From Streptomyces smyrnaeus (GTDB lineage: Bacteria; Actinomycetota; Actinomycetes; Streptomycetales; Streptomycetaceae): 64,000 nucleotides of DNA. Location of the stretch: contig NZ_JAFFZM010000027.1 in NCBI RefSeq assembly GCF_017676345.1, forward strand, positions 22,636-86,635, written 5' to 3'. Shown here piece by piece: positions 35,807 through 44,437 of the stretch; within the stretch, counting starts at the first letter, position 1, and the number at the start of each line of letters is the position of its first letter. The translations under genes were made by a program, and so were the position numbers. The notes under the pieces are model-generated. The model worked only from the letters and a program-made list of their open reading frames with translations. It had not been told where the DNA came from and searched no databases.

Positions 35807-37303
35807 TCAGTCGGCCTGGTTGGTGGCCCGCTTGGGCAGGCAGAACATCAAGACCCACATCAGTGCGATGAGGCTGCCGACCCACCACAGCACGGTGACG
35901 AACGCGTCGCGGTTGAGTGCGGCGTCGGGCGAGCCGTTGGTGGTCGAGAAGAACACCAGGGCGGTCAGCGCCGTGCCCAGCGCGATGCCCAGGTGCATGG
36001 CGGTGTTGAACAGGCCCGAAGCGGCCCCCGCGTCCTCGTGCGGGACTTTGGCGAGGGTCATGTCGGCGAGCGGGCCGCTGACCATGCCGAGACCGAACCC
36101 GATCAGGATCACCGCAGTGGTCATCCCCAGCAGGGTCAGGTCCGCCTGGCCTGCGGCGATCTGAAGTCCGTAGCCGCCCATCGCGGTGATGGTGATGAGG
36201 GTTCCGGTCTGGGGCAGGCGGCGGGCGAAGCGCCCAGCACTCTTCGCGGCGATCGTCGCGCCGGCCAGCTCGCCGATGGACAGCAGCACGAACGCGATGG
36301 CCGCCTGGATGGGGCTCATGCCCAGACCACGCTGGAGGAAGAGGGTCCAGGTCATGAAGAACAGCCCGCACAGCAGACCGTGCACGAGCTGCGCGGCCGT
36401 GCCGCCGGAGAACGGGCGGCCCCGGAAGAGCGGCAGGGGCAGCAGGGGCGCGTTGCCCTGCTTGCGCTGCTGATGGTGCAGAAACACACCCAGCGCCAGG
36501 ACGCCGGCGGCGAGCAGGGCGAAGCACCACAGCGGCCAGTGGTGCACGTGGCCCTCGGAGAGCGGGAAGACGGTCAGGATGATGGCCAGTGCGGACAGCA
36601 GCATGCCGGTCAGGTCGAGGCGGTCGGCCTTCTTCGCGGTCGATTCGGGGATGAAGCGGCGTCCCAGGAGGATGACGGCGAGGCCGACGGGCACGTTGAT
36701 CAGGAAGATCGGCCGCCAGGAAAGTCCGAAGAGGTCGGCCTCGGTGAGCAGGCCGCCCATGACCGGCCCCAGGACGTTGGCGATCGACAGGACGGCCCCG
36801 TAGAGGCCGAAGGCCCTGCTGCGGTTCTTTCCTTCGAGGGTGACGTGGAGGGTGGCTAGAAGCTGCGGGATCATCACCGCGACGCCGATGCCCTGGAGCG
36901 CGCGGGCGCCGATCAGGACGCCCGGCCCGGCCGCGAGGCCGCACAGCAGTGAGGCCGTGGTGAACACGGCGGCGCCCGTCAGGAGGAGCCTGCGCCGCCC
37001 GTAGAGGTCGCCGAGCCGTCCGCCGGTGATCAGCCCGATGGCGACGGGCAGGGAATAGCTGGTGGTCAGCCACTGCAAGGCGTCCGGCCCGGCACCGGTC
37101 GTCGACTGGATGGCGGGCAGCGCGGTCAGCACGACCGACTGGTCGAGGATGTCCATGAGCTCAGCGGTCAGCAGCACCAGGAGAGCGATCCGGGCCGCGA
37201 AGCCCATCTTCGACGATCCAGGTGCCGGGTGGGCCGGGCGTGAGGCTGAGGCCGGGGTGGGGGTGGTGTGCTGCGGCTCGTTGCCGAGCGCAGAGGAAGA
37301 CAC
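35807..37303 (-). CDS. MFS drug exporter, DHA2 (EmrB/QacA) type
   Basis: A 498-aa membrane protein with about 14 hydrophobic segments. DHA2 markers: LTAELMDILDQSVVLTALPA in helix 1, LITGGRLGDLYGRRRLLLTG between helices 2 and 3, GARALQGIGVAVMIPQLLAT in motif C's region, and SWRPIFLINVPVGLAVILLG. It would export drugs or metabolites with proton antiport. The GTG at 37303 has AGGAG nine bases upstream; the frame is open to 37438. The truncated Lrp-type regulator converges on it from the right-hand side of its stop, and no TetR-type repressor is adjacent. Confidence 0.88.
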   Translation of the reverse strand: MSSSALGNEPQHTTPTPASASRPAHPAPGSSKMGFAARIALLVLLTAELMDILDQSVVLTALPAIQSTTGAGPDALQWLTTSYSLPVAIGLITGGRLGDLYGRRRLLLTGAAVFTTASLLCGLAAGPGVLIGARALQGIGVAVMIPQLLATLHVTLEGKNRSRAFGLYGAVLSIANVLGPVMGGLLTEADLFGLSWRPIFLINVPVGLAVILLGRRFIPESTAKKADRLDLTGMLLSALAIILTVFPLSEGHVHHWPLWCFALLAAGVLALGVFLHHQQRKQGNAPLLPLPLFRGRPFSGGTAAQLVHGLLCGLFFMTWTLFLQRGLGMSPIQAAIAFVLLSIGELAGATIAAKSAGRFARRLPQTGTLITITAMGGYGLQIAAGQADLTLLGMTTAVILIGFGLGMVSGPLADMTLAKVPHEDAGAASGLFNTAMHLGIALGTALTALVFFSTTNGSPDAALNRDAFVTVLWWVGSLIALMWVLMFCLPKRATNQAD

Positions 37304-37599
37304 GAGAGGGGACTCCTGATCCGAAAGGAATCGGGGAGCCCTGCCGACAGCCGCACCAGGGCTGGACAGCACGAAACCCGGGGCAGACGGCAGAGCTGCA
37401 CCCGGGAAAGACAAAAAACTGCGGGGTGGGTGACGCAACTCAGGCCAGCGCGACGTCCGCCCCCGAACACGTGCGACACATCAGCACGCGGGGAACACGG
37501 ACGACTACATGGCCTGGTTGATAAGACGTCACCTCAAGATCGACATACAGAAGGAACAGGGTCGCTGCCACCGACACCTCGGCACAGGAACCCGCCCAC

Positions 37600-37935
37600 G
37601 ATACGACACCCCTGCACTTCGCCGCACGCCAGGCAGCGGACCGACCGCCGGCCCGGCCGGTCAGCGGTCTGGCAAGCTCCGCGTCGACAAGGACTACCAT
37701 TCCGCCGATTCCCGGGACTGTCTGCGAGAGAGGGGCATTGCCGTCCGCATCGCACAGTCCGGGGCATTGGCTCGTCCGAAAGGCTCGGACGGCGCCGCTG
37801 GAATATCGGACGCTCCATCGCCTGGCTGTTCGGCACAGGGCACGTCACCCGTTCGGCCAGGCTGGAATGCGGCGGACGGTCATCCTGACGAGTCTGAAGA
37901 CATCCGTCGAGCGGCCGCCGCCCTGTTGAGGGTCC
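37600..37935 (+). pseudogene. Remnant of an IS5-family transposase
   Basis: Pieces of the transposase C-terminus survive in two frames: GKLRVDKDYHSADSRDCLRE and RGIAVRIAQSG in one, and, after a shift near 37760, GSSERLGRRRWNIGRSIAWL in another. A last helix (DIRRAAAALLRVRC) follows. The catalytic Asp of the middle strand (RVDKDY) and the E region (SSERLGRRRWNIGRS) are recognisable. No IS ends were found. Confidence 0.6.
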
Positions 37936-37970
37936 GCTGCCCCGGGCTACCCCCGAAAGGGATTGATCAT

Positions 37971-38465
37971 ATGGTGCACTGGCTGAGAAGGATGATGGCG
38001 GCCGCCGTTGTCGCGGTGTCGCTATGTGCGGGGCTGGCTCCTGCGGCTGACGCGGAGCAGGGTTCGGGACCGCAGTCAGGTACCCAGACCGCGAGCGTCT
38101 ACATCAGGAACAACACCAACTGCACGTTGGTTCGCGAAAGGTACGGGCTGTACTACCACAACGTCTTCTGGGGCAAGGAGCCACCAGCACGTCTCGGCCC
38201 GTACGACGAGGCCGACTTCTGGGCCTACCAGTCGACCCGCGTTGCGGGATACGTCCACTACCGGACGGAGAACTGCTCCGAATGGAAGGAAAACCTAAAG
38301 GCGCAATTCGAGTTTGACCATCTGAAGGGGCGCGACCCCATCTACAGCTTCCTGAAAACCTCTCCCGAGTTCTTCGAGGACGTCGGTGGCTATACCACCA
38401 ACTACAAGCGCGTCAAGTCCGGTGACAACTCTGAGGTGGAAGTTTACTACCATCTCGACACCTGA
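37971..38465 (+). CDS. Secreted beta-sandwich protein, possibly aegerolysin-like
   Basis: A 164-aa protein with a signal peptide (RRMMAAAVVAVSLCAGLAPA, then ADAEQ). The mature part begins TASVYIRNNTNCTLVRERYG and has PPARLGPYDEADFWAYQSTR and VAGYVHYRTENCSEW, followed by EVEVYYHLDT. The pattern (N-N-T, then a Pro-Pro and a Gly-Tyr-Val-x-Tyr strand) resembles the aegerolysin/ET79-type beta-sandwich proteins secreted by actinomycetes. Two Cys could pair. The start has AAAGGGA ten bases before the ATG. Converges on the next minus-strand gene. Confidence 0.6.
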   Translation: MVHWLRRMMAAAVVAVSLCAGLAPAADAEQGSGPQSGTQTASVYIRNNTNCTLVRERYGLYYHNVFWGKEPPARLGPYDEADFWAYQSTRVAGYVHYRTENCSEWKENLKAQFEFDHLKGRDPIYSFLKTSPEFFEDVGGYTTNYKRVKSGDNSEVEVYYHLDT

Positions 38466-38671
38466 CTTTCTCTGGGAACCCGCTCTGGCCGACGAATCCG
38501 GCCGGGTCCCCTTCAGTGTCCCGGGGCGCGCTGGCGTCGGGCACCGTTTTCGCGAGGGTGGTCGGCGTATGACTGGGCGGGGATTTCGCGTATGCCAGCG
38601 GGTCGTGTGCCACGTGGCGTACGGGGGGCAACGGACCGCCTCGGCGCCCCATCCCCGGCCCTCCGAGGGGC

Positions 38672-39580
38672 TCAAGTATAAGCGCAGACAACGCGCAGCC
38701 CCAGGTGTCGCACATCCCCACTGGTGTGGGTTGCTGACGCGACCCAGCCGACAGGACTGCCCCGTGTGTCGGGAATCGAGGGGTAGGACTCGTTCAGCCA
38801 GCTACGGATTCGCGACGGGTCCACTGCCGCGCCGCCGCTGAGGGCCGTTTTCCCCGGCGTACACGGGGCTTCCTCCCTGACCTGCTGCTGCGTGGGGAAG
38901 TCGAAGCCGAAAGCGCGCACTTCCCAGCCCGATAGAAAATCGGCACACAGCGCGACGATATGCACGTCTCGCGGGAAGCCATCCGTGTTGTAGACGCCTG
39001 CCTCCCAACCCCAGACGTTGCCGCCCTCGGGCTCGGGACCCGACGCCTTCGCCATGACCCCATAGGACCCCTTGGGCACATACACCCCGCCGCCCAGAAG
39101 GAACTTCCGGCCCCCGCAACCGGTTGCCCAGGTCGCGCTTCCGCCCTCTTTCACCTTTCGAGGGCTGATCCGCATCTCATAACCCGGCGGTGGATCAACG
39201 CAGTTTGCCGTGTAACGGATTTTGAGCGCCTGCTTCCCCCGGTTGACCACCTGTGCGTACCACGAGGACCGCCCATCGACGGTGCGGGGAGCGGCCTGAT
39301 GCACGAACATGGGCTGGGCCCGGTCTGTCCCGCCGACCACGTTCACGCCGCCGCCTAGAGCTACCTTTCCTGCCGGGCACGGCACGTCCATCTCCACGAT
39401 CCGCTGCACAGGCGCCGTTCCGTTCCGCTGCACGACCTCGAACCCGGTCAGTCGCGGATCCCCCGCAGACACGGAGGTGGCGGGCTGCCCAGCCAGCACG
39501 AGCACGCCGACGAGTCCAGCCACCGCCAGCGCGGCCCTGCCCGGCATCGAGCCAAAACCTGGGAGATTAAGCGGCCTCAC
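38672..39580 (-). CDS. Secreted protein with three CPxGKxxLxGGx repeats
   Basis: A 302-aa protein from a GTG with AAAGGGG upstream (frame open to 39697). A signal peptide (GRAALAVAGLVGVLVLAGQP) is followed by three repeat units, each built around Cys-x2-Gly-Lys and a Gly-rich turn: PCPAGKVALGGGVNVVGG, TGCGGRKFLLGGGVYVPKG and APCTPGKTALSGGAAVDP. Trp- and Tyr-containing strands follow each (SSWYAQVVNRG, VWGWEAGVYNT, VGWVASATHT). This suggests three similar beta domains facing outside the cell. No named family; function unknown. Confidence 0.65.
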   Translation of the reverse strand: MRPLNLPGFGSMPGRAALAVAGLVGVLVLAGQPATSVSAGDPRLTGFEVVQRNGTAPVQRIVEMDVPCPAGKVALGGGVNVVGGTDRAQPMFVHQAAPRTVDGRSSWYAQVVNRGKQALKIRYTANCVDPPPGYEMRISPRKVKEGGSATWATGCGGRKFLLGGGVYVPKGSYGVMAKASGPEPEGGNVWGWEAGVYNTDGFPRDVHIVALCADFLSGWEVRAFGFDFPTQQQVREEAPCTPGKTALSGGAAVDPSRIRSWLNESYPSIPDTRGSPVGWVASATHTSGDVRHLGLRVVCAYT

Positions 39581-39879
39581 GGATGCCCCTTTCCGACAGA
39601 AGCAGAACAGCGCGCGACCCGTGCACGCGCGGACCACCTCACACTGATCGTCAACCCCAGGTGGCGGCGTTCCGGTGCACCCGTGCCGAGCGACCACCGG
39701 AACGAGCGACCTGACGCAGAGCCAGTCGACGGCCCACGGAACGAGACAGACGTCGAAAGGATGGCTCCCACCCTGTCCGGCCTTCCTCTATCTGTCGACT
39801 CTCCCTGTGGATTCACCGCATGGGCGGTGGCTGTTCGCTACGGGGTCGCCGGTCGCCACCTAAGGGTTGTCCCGAAGCC

Positions 39880-40330
39880 GTGTCCGGCCTGTCACTGTTC
39901 ACAGATCCCGTGGCCCTCCGCCACGCCGGCACCACCGCCGTGTGGGACCAAGGCCGGGCCCGCCGCCTGCTCGAAAGACACGCCACCGCCCACGCACAGG
40001 GAGGATGCGCCCCATACGCGATCACCCGGCACACGGACGCCACCTGTATCGGCCTCGTCGGGCTGGCACCCAACGACAGGGACATCCCCGAGTTCGGATG
40101 CCTGTTCCCGCGCCGGTGCTGGCGACAGGGATACCTGCGCGAAGCCGCCGCAGCCATCCTGCCAGCCGCCCAGCGCAACCCGGACATCCCCGAGATCGTC
40201 GCGCGCATCGAGTCCGACCACCCCGCACGCCTCGCCAGGGAACGCACCGTCTTCTTCCCTCTTGGATTCACCGCCGAAGGGGGGAGCGCTGCCGCCACAG
40301 CGGAAGAGTCACGCACCACTACCGATGGTT
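39880..40330 (+). pseudogene. Truncated GNAT acetyltransferase fragment
   Basis: From a GTG at 39880 the frame reads SLFTDPVALRHAGTTAVWDQ, YAITRHTDATCIGLVGLAPN and IPEFGCLFPRRCWRQGYLRE, then EIVARIESDHPARLARERTV. This resembles the middle and C-terminal strands of GNAT enzymes, including the acetyl-CoA-binding turn region (RRCWRQGYLREA). The usual first ~25 residues are missing, and the frame continues as unrelated GC-rich sequence without a stop, so it looks like a broken gene. It lies upstream of the borosin precursor; whether it once belonged to that cluster is unknown. Confidence 0.45.
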
Positions 40331-40643
40331 GTCCGCCTCCTGATCAGCGCTACAGGCTGTTCACCGACCTGGTCGCCCACCGCGGCGCACCATGCCGGTC
40401 CGGGACCATGGAGTTGCTGCGCACTCCACCACCGGGCGGTGCGCGCCACCCTCTCACCGAAGCACGAGGTGGCGGCGCTGGAGAGTCAGTCGGCCGAGGC
40501 CGACCTTTCCGGGTCTGCTGGTCGGGCGGAGCCGGTGTCTGCCAGTCGGGTGAACGAACCGCCGGGGCCGTGGCTGCGGTGGCGGGTGGGTCTTCGGGCA
40601 CGCACCGTGGAGACCTGTCCTACTTCCTACGCGAGGAGGAATC
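40331..40643. other. Upstream region of the borosin locus
   Basis: About 310 bases with no convincing gene. The last 20 contain the ribosome-binding site GAGGAGG of the precursor. A promoter for the RiPP pair should lie here, but nothing matches a strong sigma consensus. Confidence 0.35.
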
Positions 40644-40874
40644 ATGTCTGCTGCGATCGTCGAGTTCATGGAGGAGCTGGCGACGGACGTCGCCAAGCAG
40701 CGCGCGTTCCGTCAGGACCCGGAGCAGTACCTGGCCCACACCCAGCTGTCTCAGCAGCAGCGTCAGGCCGTACTGTCCGGCCAAGCCCGACCGATCCGGT
40801 CGATGATGGCGGAGCACAGCGCGACGCAGGAACAGATGGAACCCGCCATCGTCATGCGTACAGAGCTGGCCTGA
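40644..40874 (+). CDS. Split-borosin precursor peptide
   Basis: A 76-aa peptide with GAGGAGG six bases before its ATG. Its leader, IVEFMEELATDVAKQRAFRQ and then DPEQYLAHTQLSQQQRQAVL, aligns by eye with the borosin-binding domain of SonA, the precursor of the split borosin of Shewanella oneidensis: hydrophobic F-x-x-x-L-x-x-D, then (Y/F)(K/R)Q(N/D)PE, then L-x-x-x-Q-x-x-AV-x-(S/T)G. The C-terminus (EPAIVMRTELA) would be the core methylated on backbone nitrogens, as the IVM stretch corresponds to the LVIS core of SonA. The methyltransferase gene follows 37 bases later. Confidence 0.75.
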   Translation: MSAAIVEFMEELATDVAKQRAFRQDPEQYLAHTQLSQQQRQAVLSGQARPIRSMMAEHSATQEQMEPAIVMRTELA

Positions 40875-40911
40875 GTGGACGACACGCAAGTGAAAGAAGG
40901 TCGGTGGCCCG

Positions 40912-41697
40912 GTGACCAGTAAAAGAGCGGAGTTGATCGTCGTCGGTACCGGGTACCGGGCCGTCGGCGATCTGACGCTGGAGGCGAAGGCCTGCATCGA
41001 GCAGGCGGATGTGGTGCTCTGCCTCATCGGTGATCCGATGGTCACCGGCTTTCTTGAGCGGTTGAACCCCTCGGTGCGCACGCTCGACGGCTTCTACGCA
41101 GCCGGCAAGCCGCGCACGGCCTCGTATGAGGAGATGGTCCGCGACATCCTGGCCGAGGTCCGACGGGACAAGCTGGTGTGCTGCGCGCTGTACGGCCACC
41201 CGGGTGTCTTCGCCTACGTCGGGCATGAGGCGGTGCGCCGGGCCCGACTGGAGGGAACACCCGCGCGGATGCTCGCGGCCTCCTCAGCGGAGGACTGGCT
41301 CTTCGCCGACATGGGACTGGACCCCGGAACATGCGGCTGTCAGAGCTTCGAGGCGACCGACTTCCTCTTGCGTCGGCGGATCTTCGACCCGACCAGTTTG
41401 CTGGTGCTGTGGCAGGCGGGCGTGATCGGCATGGCCGACCGGGACCCTGGCTTCGACCACCGGCCGGGTGCCGGGCTGCTGACTGAGCGACTGATCGCGG
41501 CCTATGGCAGGGACCACGAGGCGACGGTGTACGAGGCGTCCCCCTACGTGGTGACCCCGCCGCGGATCAGCCCGGTACCCCTGGCCAAGCTGCCCGACGT
41601 GCCCATGTCGGCCGGCTCCACGCTGGTCGTACCGCCACTGCCCGCCCGCCCGGCAGACCCCGAGGTGACGGCTCGCTTGCGCGCGACGTGCAGCTAG
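40912..41697 (+). CDS. Borosin peptide backbone N-methyltransferase
   Basis: A 261-aa enzyme of the tetrapyrrole-methylase fold, close in pattern to the methyltransferase domain of OphMA: VGTGYR (12-14), CLIGDPM, SYEEM, YGHPGVF (94-100), SAEDWLFADMG (125-135), CGCQSFEATDFLL (141-153). By eye Y62, R68 and Y72 match the catalytic Tyr66, Arg72 and Tyr76 of OphMA. Unlike OphMA the peptide is not fused, so this is the split type and acts on the 76-aa peptide. S-adenosylmethionine is the methyl donor. The GTG start has AAGAAGG upstream; the gene ends tail-to-tail with a GNAT gene, overlapping by four bases. Confidence 0.85.
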   Translation: MTSKRAELIVVGTGYRAVGDLTLEAKACIEQADVVLCLIGDPMVTGFLERLNPSVRTLDGFYAAGKPRTASYEEMVRDILAEVRRDKLVCCALYGHPGVFAYVGHEAVRRARLEGTPARMLAASSAEDWLFADMGLDPGTCGCQSFEATDFLLRRRIFDPTSLLVLWQAGVIGMADRDPGFDHRPGAGLLTERLIAAYGRDHEATVYEASPYVVTPPRISPVPLAKLPDVPMSAGSTLVVPPLPARPADPEVTARLRATCS

Positions 41698-42251
41698 ACA
41701 GCCGGCGGCTCGCTCCCCGGCCCGGGCGTGGCCGACGCCACGAACCAGTCCGCGCGCAGCAGTCCGTACAGGCATACATCGCGCCATACCCCGTCGCGGA
41801 ACGCGGCGCCGCGGGCCACTCCCTCGCACACGAAGCCGAACTTCTCGATGCCGACACGCACAGGGCTGTTGTCCACGTCGATGTGCGCTTCCAGCCGGTT
41901 GACCTGGGTGTGCGCGAACAGGTAGTCGATCAACCAACGGAACGCCTGCACGCCGCCACTCCGCAGGCGCTTTTCCGGCAGCACACACAGTCCGAGGTTC
42001 CAGGCGTGAGAGATGTTGTTGTAGGCAGCCTTCCGCCAGGTCGCCAATCCCACCGCCTCATCCCGCTGATCAACCACGGCCAGCACGGTCAGATCGTCGG
42101 TGAGCAGCCCCGTATCCGCCCAGCGCCCCCGCAGACCGCCGCGAAAGCCCGTCCACGCGTATGGCCCGAGCAGCGCCGGATCGCCAGCCAAACGGTCCAG
42201 CAGATGCAGGTCACCCTCAGTCAGCGGCCGACAACGCACATTTTCATCCAC
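41694..42251 (-). CDS. GNAT-family N-acetyltransferase
   Basis: A 185-aa acetyltransferase of the RimJ/RimL-like group: CRPLTEGDLHLLDRLAGDPA at the start, AVVDQRDEAVGLATWRKAAY, LGLCVLPEKRLRSGGVQAFR (acetyl-CoA-binding turn), RLEAHIDVDNSPVRVGIEKF and GFVCEGVARG. The start is a GTG at 42251. It converges on the borosin methyltransferase with a four-base overlap and is divergent from the ICMT-type gene. It could modify the peptide product or give self-protection, or be unrelated. Confidence 0.8.
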   Translation of the reverse strand: MDENVRCRPLTEGDLHLLDRLAGDPALLGPYAWTGFRGGLRGRWADTGLLTDDLTVLAVVDQRDEAVGLATWRKAAYNNISHAWNLGLCVLPEKRLRSGGVQAFRWLIDYLFAHTQVNRLEAHIDVDNSPVRVGIEKFGFVCEGVARGAAFRDGVWRDVCLYGLLRADWFVASATPGPGSEPPAV

Positions 42252-42292
42252 ATTCGCACAGTAACTTCACTCCGGGCGGGAAGGCCTCAAAG

Positions 42293-42880
42293 ATGAACGG
42301 CTGGCGGGTCGGTGTCTGGGCCGCAGCCGGGCTGACCTGCGTCACGTGGTACGCAGCAGAGGCCGCATGGATGACCCGGCGACACGGTACGGGCGGCAAA
42401 CCGGCGGAGTCCGAGCAGCGCAGCGCCCTCATCCTGCTGAGCGTGAGCACCCTCGGCCAAGCCGGCGCACTCGCGCTCGCCCGGCGGGCACCGACCGTAT
42501 CCCTGACCGGCAACCGCACCACAGCGGCGGCCACCGCCCTCCCCGTGGTGTGGACCGGCCTCGCCCTGCGCTGGTACTCCGTACGCACCCTGGGCACCTA
42601 CTTCCGCGCCACCGTCGACGTCCGCCCGGACCAGCCGGTCATCCGCACCGGCCCCTACCGCTACGTGCGCCACCCCTCCTATACCGGCGGACTCCTCGCC
42701 GTCGCCGGCGCAGGCCTGATCCTCGACGATGCCCCCGCCTGGCTGCTCCTGACCGGCAGCACCCTGGCCGCCCTGCTGTACCGCATCCACACCGAAGAAG
42801 CCATGCTCACCCGCCACCTCGCTCCTGACTACCCCCGATATGCCGCCACCACCTACCGCCTCATCCCAGGCATCTGGTGA
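42293..42880 (+). CDS. ICMT-type membrane methyltransferase
   Basis: A 195-aa membrane protein with about five hydrophobic helices. The C-terminal half has the isoprenylcysteine carboxyl methyltransferase pattern: LRWYSVRTLGTYFRATVDVR, RTGPYRYVRHPSYTGGLLAV (the RHPxYxG cofactor motif), then RIHTEEAMLTRHLAPDYPRY. Bacterial members methylate lipids, quinones or secondary metabolites. The ATG at 42293 was chosen because the upstream frame runs into the divergent GNAT. A link to the borosin pair is possible but unproven. Confidence 0.8.
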   Translation: MNGWRVGVWAAAGLTCVTWYAAEAAWMTRRHGTGGKPAESEQRSALILLSVSTLGQAGALALARRAPTVSLTGNRTTAAATALPVVWTGLALRWYSVRTLGTYFRATVDVRPDQPVIRTGPYRYVRHPSYTGGLLAVAGAGLILDDAPAWLLLTGSTLAALLYRIHTEEAMLTRHLAPDYPRYAATTYRLIPGIW

Positions 42881-43044
42881 CCTATGTGAGCGGGTGGTGT
42901 GGTGGCGGCGGGTTGGGTGTCAGCCGGGGGTGACGGGTTGTCGGACTGGTAGGCCGTCGTTTCTTCTCGCGCTGGTGGCTGTCATAGGGTGACCAGACGG
43001 CTGTCATCGGCTGGCTACATGCTGGCGGGCGGCTGTCCCGGGGT

Positions 43045-43440
43045 GTGGTGGTCCGCCGGCTACTGGAAGTGGACCAGGGACAGGAATCGGTTTCGGCGTT
43101 GCATGTGCGGGTGATGGCTGAGGCCGCGGGCGTGACGCCGCGGTCGGTGTGGCGGTGGTTGTCCGAGGCGCGGGCGGGCGGGTTCACGCTGAATGACCAC
43201 CAGTGGAACCGGCTGGCCCAGCTGGGCGGGAACGTCGCAGCCCTGCACCGGCAGATGACAAAGGATGACTCGCTGGAGAATGTGCCATCGCTGGGCACGT
43301 TGCCCGGCACGGTGCAGCGGGATCTGCGCGCAGGCCGCCCGCTTGAGTCGGCCGGGGCCTCGCGGGCCCGGGTGGAGCCCGACTCACAGCCCACACCCTC
43401 ACAGCCCTCCAACGAACCGGGCGGGACAGACCTGACCAGG
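43045..43440 (+). pseudogene. N-terminal fragment of a Mu-type (DDE) transposase
   Basis: The frame contains ALHVRVMAEAAGVTPRSVWR, WLSEARAGGFTLNDHQW and RLAQLGGNVAALHRQMTKDD, then PSLGTLPGTVQRDLRAGRPL. This matches the DNA-binding N-terminus of Mu/TnsB-like transposases, in which a helix-turn-helix, a 'GN-A-A-x-H-R' helix and a second HTH (S-L-x-T-L-x-R-x-I-x-R-D-L) occur in order. The catalytic DDE core is missing. The frame opens further upstream and continues without homology. Confidence 0.5.
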
Positions 43441-43514
43441 AGTTACTTCGCTGGGCCTTCAGCAGACTCGGCTGAACCCGGCAATGGACCGTCCGGATCA
43501 ACCTCTATTGATGG

Positions 43515-44180
43515 GTGCGTTCCCTCGACGAGGACGACCACTGTGCCTGCCGGCCACCGACAGCCGGCGCATACGGCTTCACCCCGCCCTCTCTGCCCGC
43601 TGCCGACCGCGACCAGATCGCCTGCCGCCTCCACACGGCCACCGCCCACCCCCACCTGGCAGCCCAACTGGCGACGGCCTGCTTCACTGCCGCTTCGATG
43701 ACCCAGCTGCGCACCGCCCGCGTCACCGACGTCGCTCTGGACGCCCACACCGTGACACTCCACGATCCGGCGAACGCCCGTCAGGGCTGTATGGCCCATC
43801 CCGTGCCCTCCTGGGCGCGTCCCTTCCTCCGTGCCACCGTGTTCCTCCACTTGTTGATCACCGACAGCAAAGGTGTCCGTCTCTTCGCCGACCCACTGGG
43901 AGCAGCTCGGCTGCCGCGTCTGACTGATTTCGCGGAGCAGTGCAAACTCCGCCCACCCCAGCCGCCTCGTCCCAAGCGGCGCGAGAACGCCCGCCGCACG
44001 TCACCGCCACCCACCGTGTGGCCACTGAGCACCGCCCACCACAGCGCAATCCGCGAGAAGGACACGACCGGGTTCCCCCAACTCCTCGGCCACAGACAGT
44101 CAGCGGGTCGTCGACGACATCACGGGCGAGCGGCTCTGTACAGCAGTGCCCTCCAGTCCCCGGCCCAGGCCAGTCAGTGA
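43515..44180 (+). CDS. Hypothetical ORF, possible recombinase-like remnant
   Basis: A 221-aa ORF. The middle (AAQLATACFTAASMTQLRTA, RVTDVALDAHTVTLHDPANA, WARPFLRATVFLHLLI, RLTDFAEQCKLRPPQPPRPK) has protein-like composition and faintly resembles the core of tyrosine recombinase-like proteins, with 'R-x-x-D-V-x-L-D-x-x-T-V-T-L-H'. The catalytic RHRY set is not seen. It may be a decayed gene. No ribosome-binding site. Confidence 0.3.
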   Translation: MRSLDEDDHCACRPPTAGAYGFTPPSLPAADRDQIACRLHTATAHPHLAAQLATACFTAASMTQLRTARVTDVALDAHTVTLHDPANARQGCMAHPVPSWARPFLRATVFLHLLITDSKGVRLFADPLGAARLPRLTDFAEQCKLRPPQPPRPKRRENARRTSPPPTVWPLSTAHHSAIREKDTTGFPQLLGHRQSAGRRRHHGRAALYSSALQSPAQASQ

Positions 44181-44220
44181 CGCGTGGGAGGCTGTGGCGC
44201 ATGAGCGAGCCGCGTCGGTG

Positions 44221-44267
44221 GGTGGCTTTGTCCACGAGAGCCGACAGCACCTGGACACGAGATTGGG
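44221..44267 (+). repeat. Left copy of a 47-bp inverted repeat
   Basis: Begins GGTGGCTTTGTCCACGAGAG and ends GAGATTGGG. It matches, as an inverted copy, 45500-45546 at 41 of 47 positions. The pair encloses ~1.3 kb carrying one gene, an alpha/beta hydrolase. It looks like the ends of a transposon or two insertion-sequence ends. Confidence 0.6.
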
Positions 44268-44437
44268 CAGCACCCGAAGCACTGCAGAAATCGAACAGTT
44301 CATGGCTTCGGGCAGCGCGGGGCCCCTGCCGAGTTGGCAGGGGCCCGCAGCAGCAGAGGAGCGCCGGGACCTGTCCTCGACGAGCAGCATCCTGGCCAAT
44401 ATGGCTTACCGTCTGCTGATGGCCTGGCGGCCCGGCC

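Noticed and set aside
35322..37073. 583-aa ORF on the minus strand and matching plus-strand ORFs across the MFS gene
   Set aside because: GC-rich shadow frames of the exporter and the regulator; Arg/Pro-rich with no domain.
37509..37970. Extended N-terminus of the secreted protein at 37971
   Set aside because: The frame upstream of the ATG at 37971 covers an IS5 transposase remnant, and the signal peptide and ribosome-binding site place the start at 37971.
40912..41697. Tetrapyrrole biosynthesis methylase (CobA/CysG-like)
   Set aside because: The fold is shared, but the residues match the borosin enzymes and the gene follows a borosin-type peptide, not cobalamin or siroheme genes.
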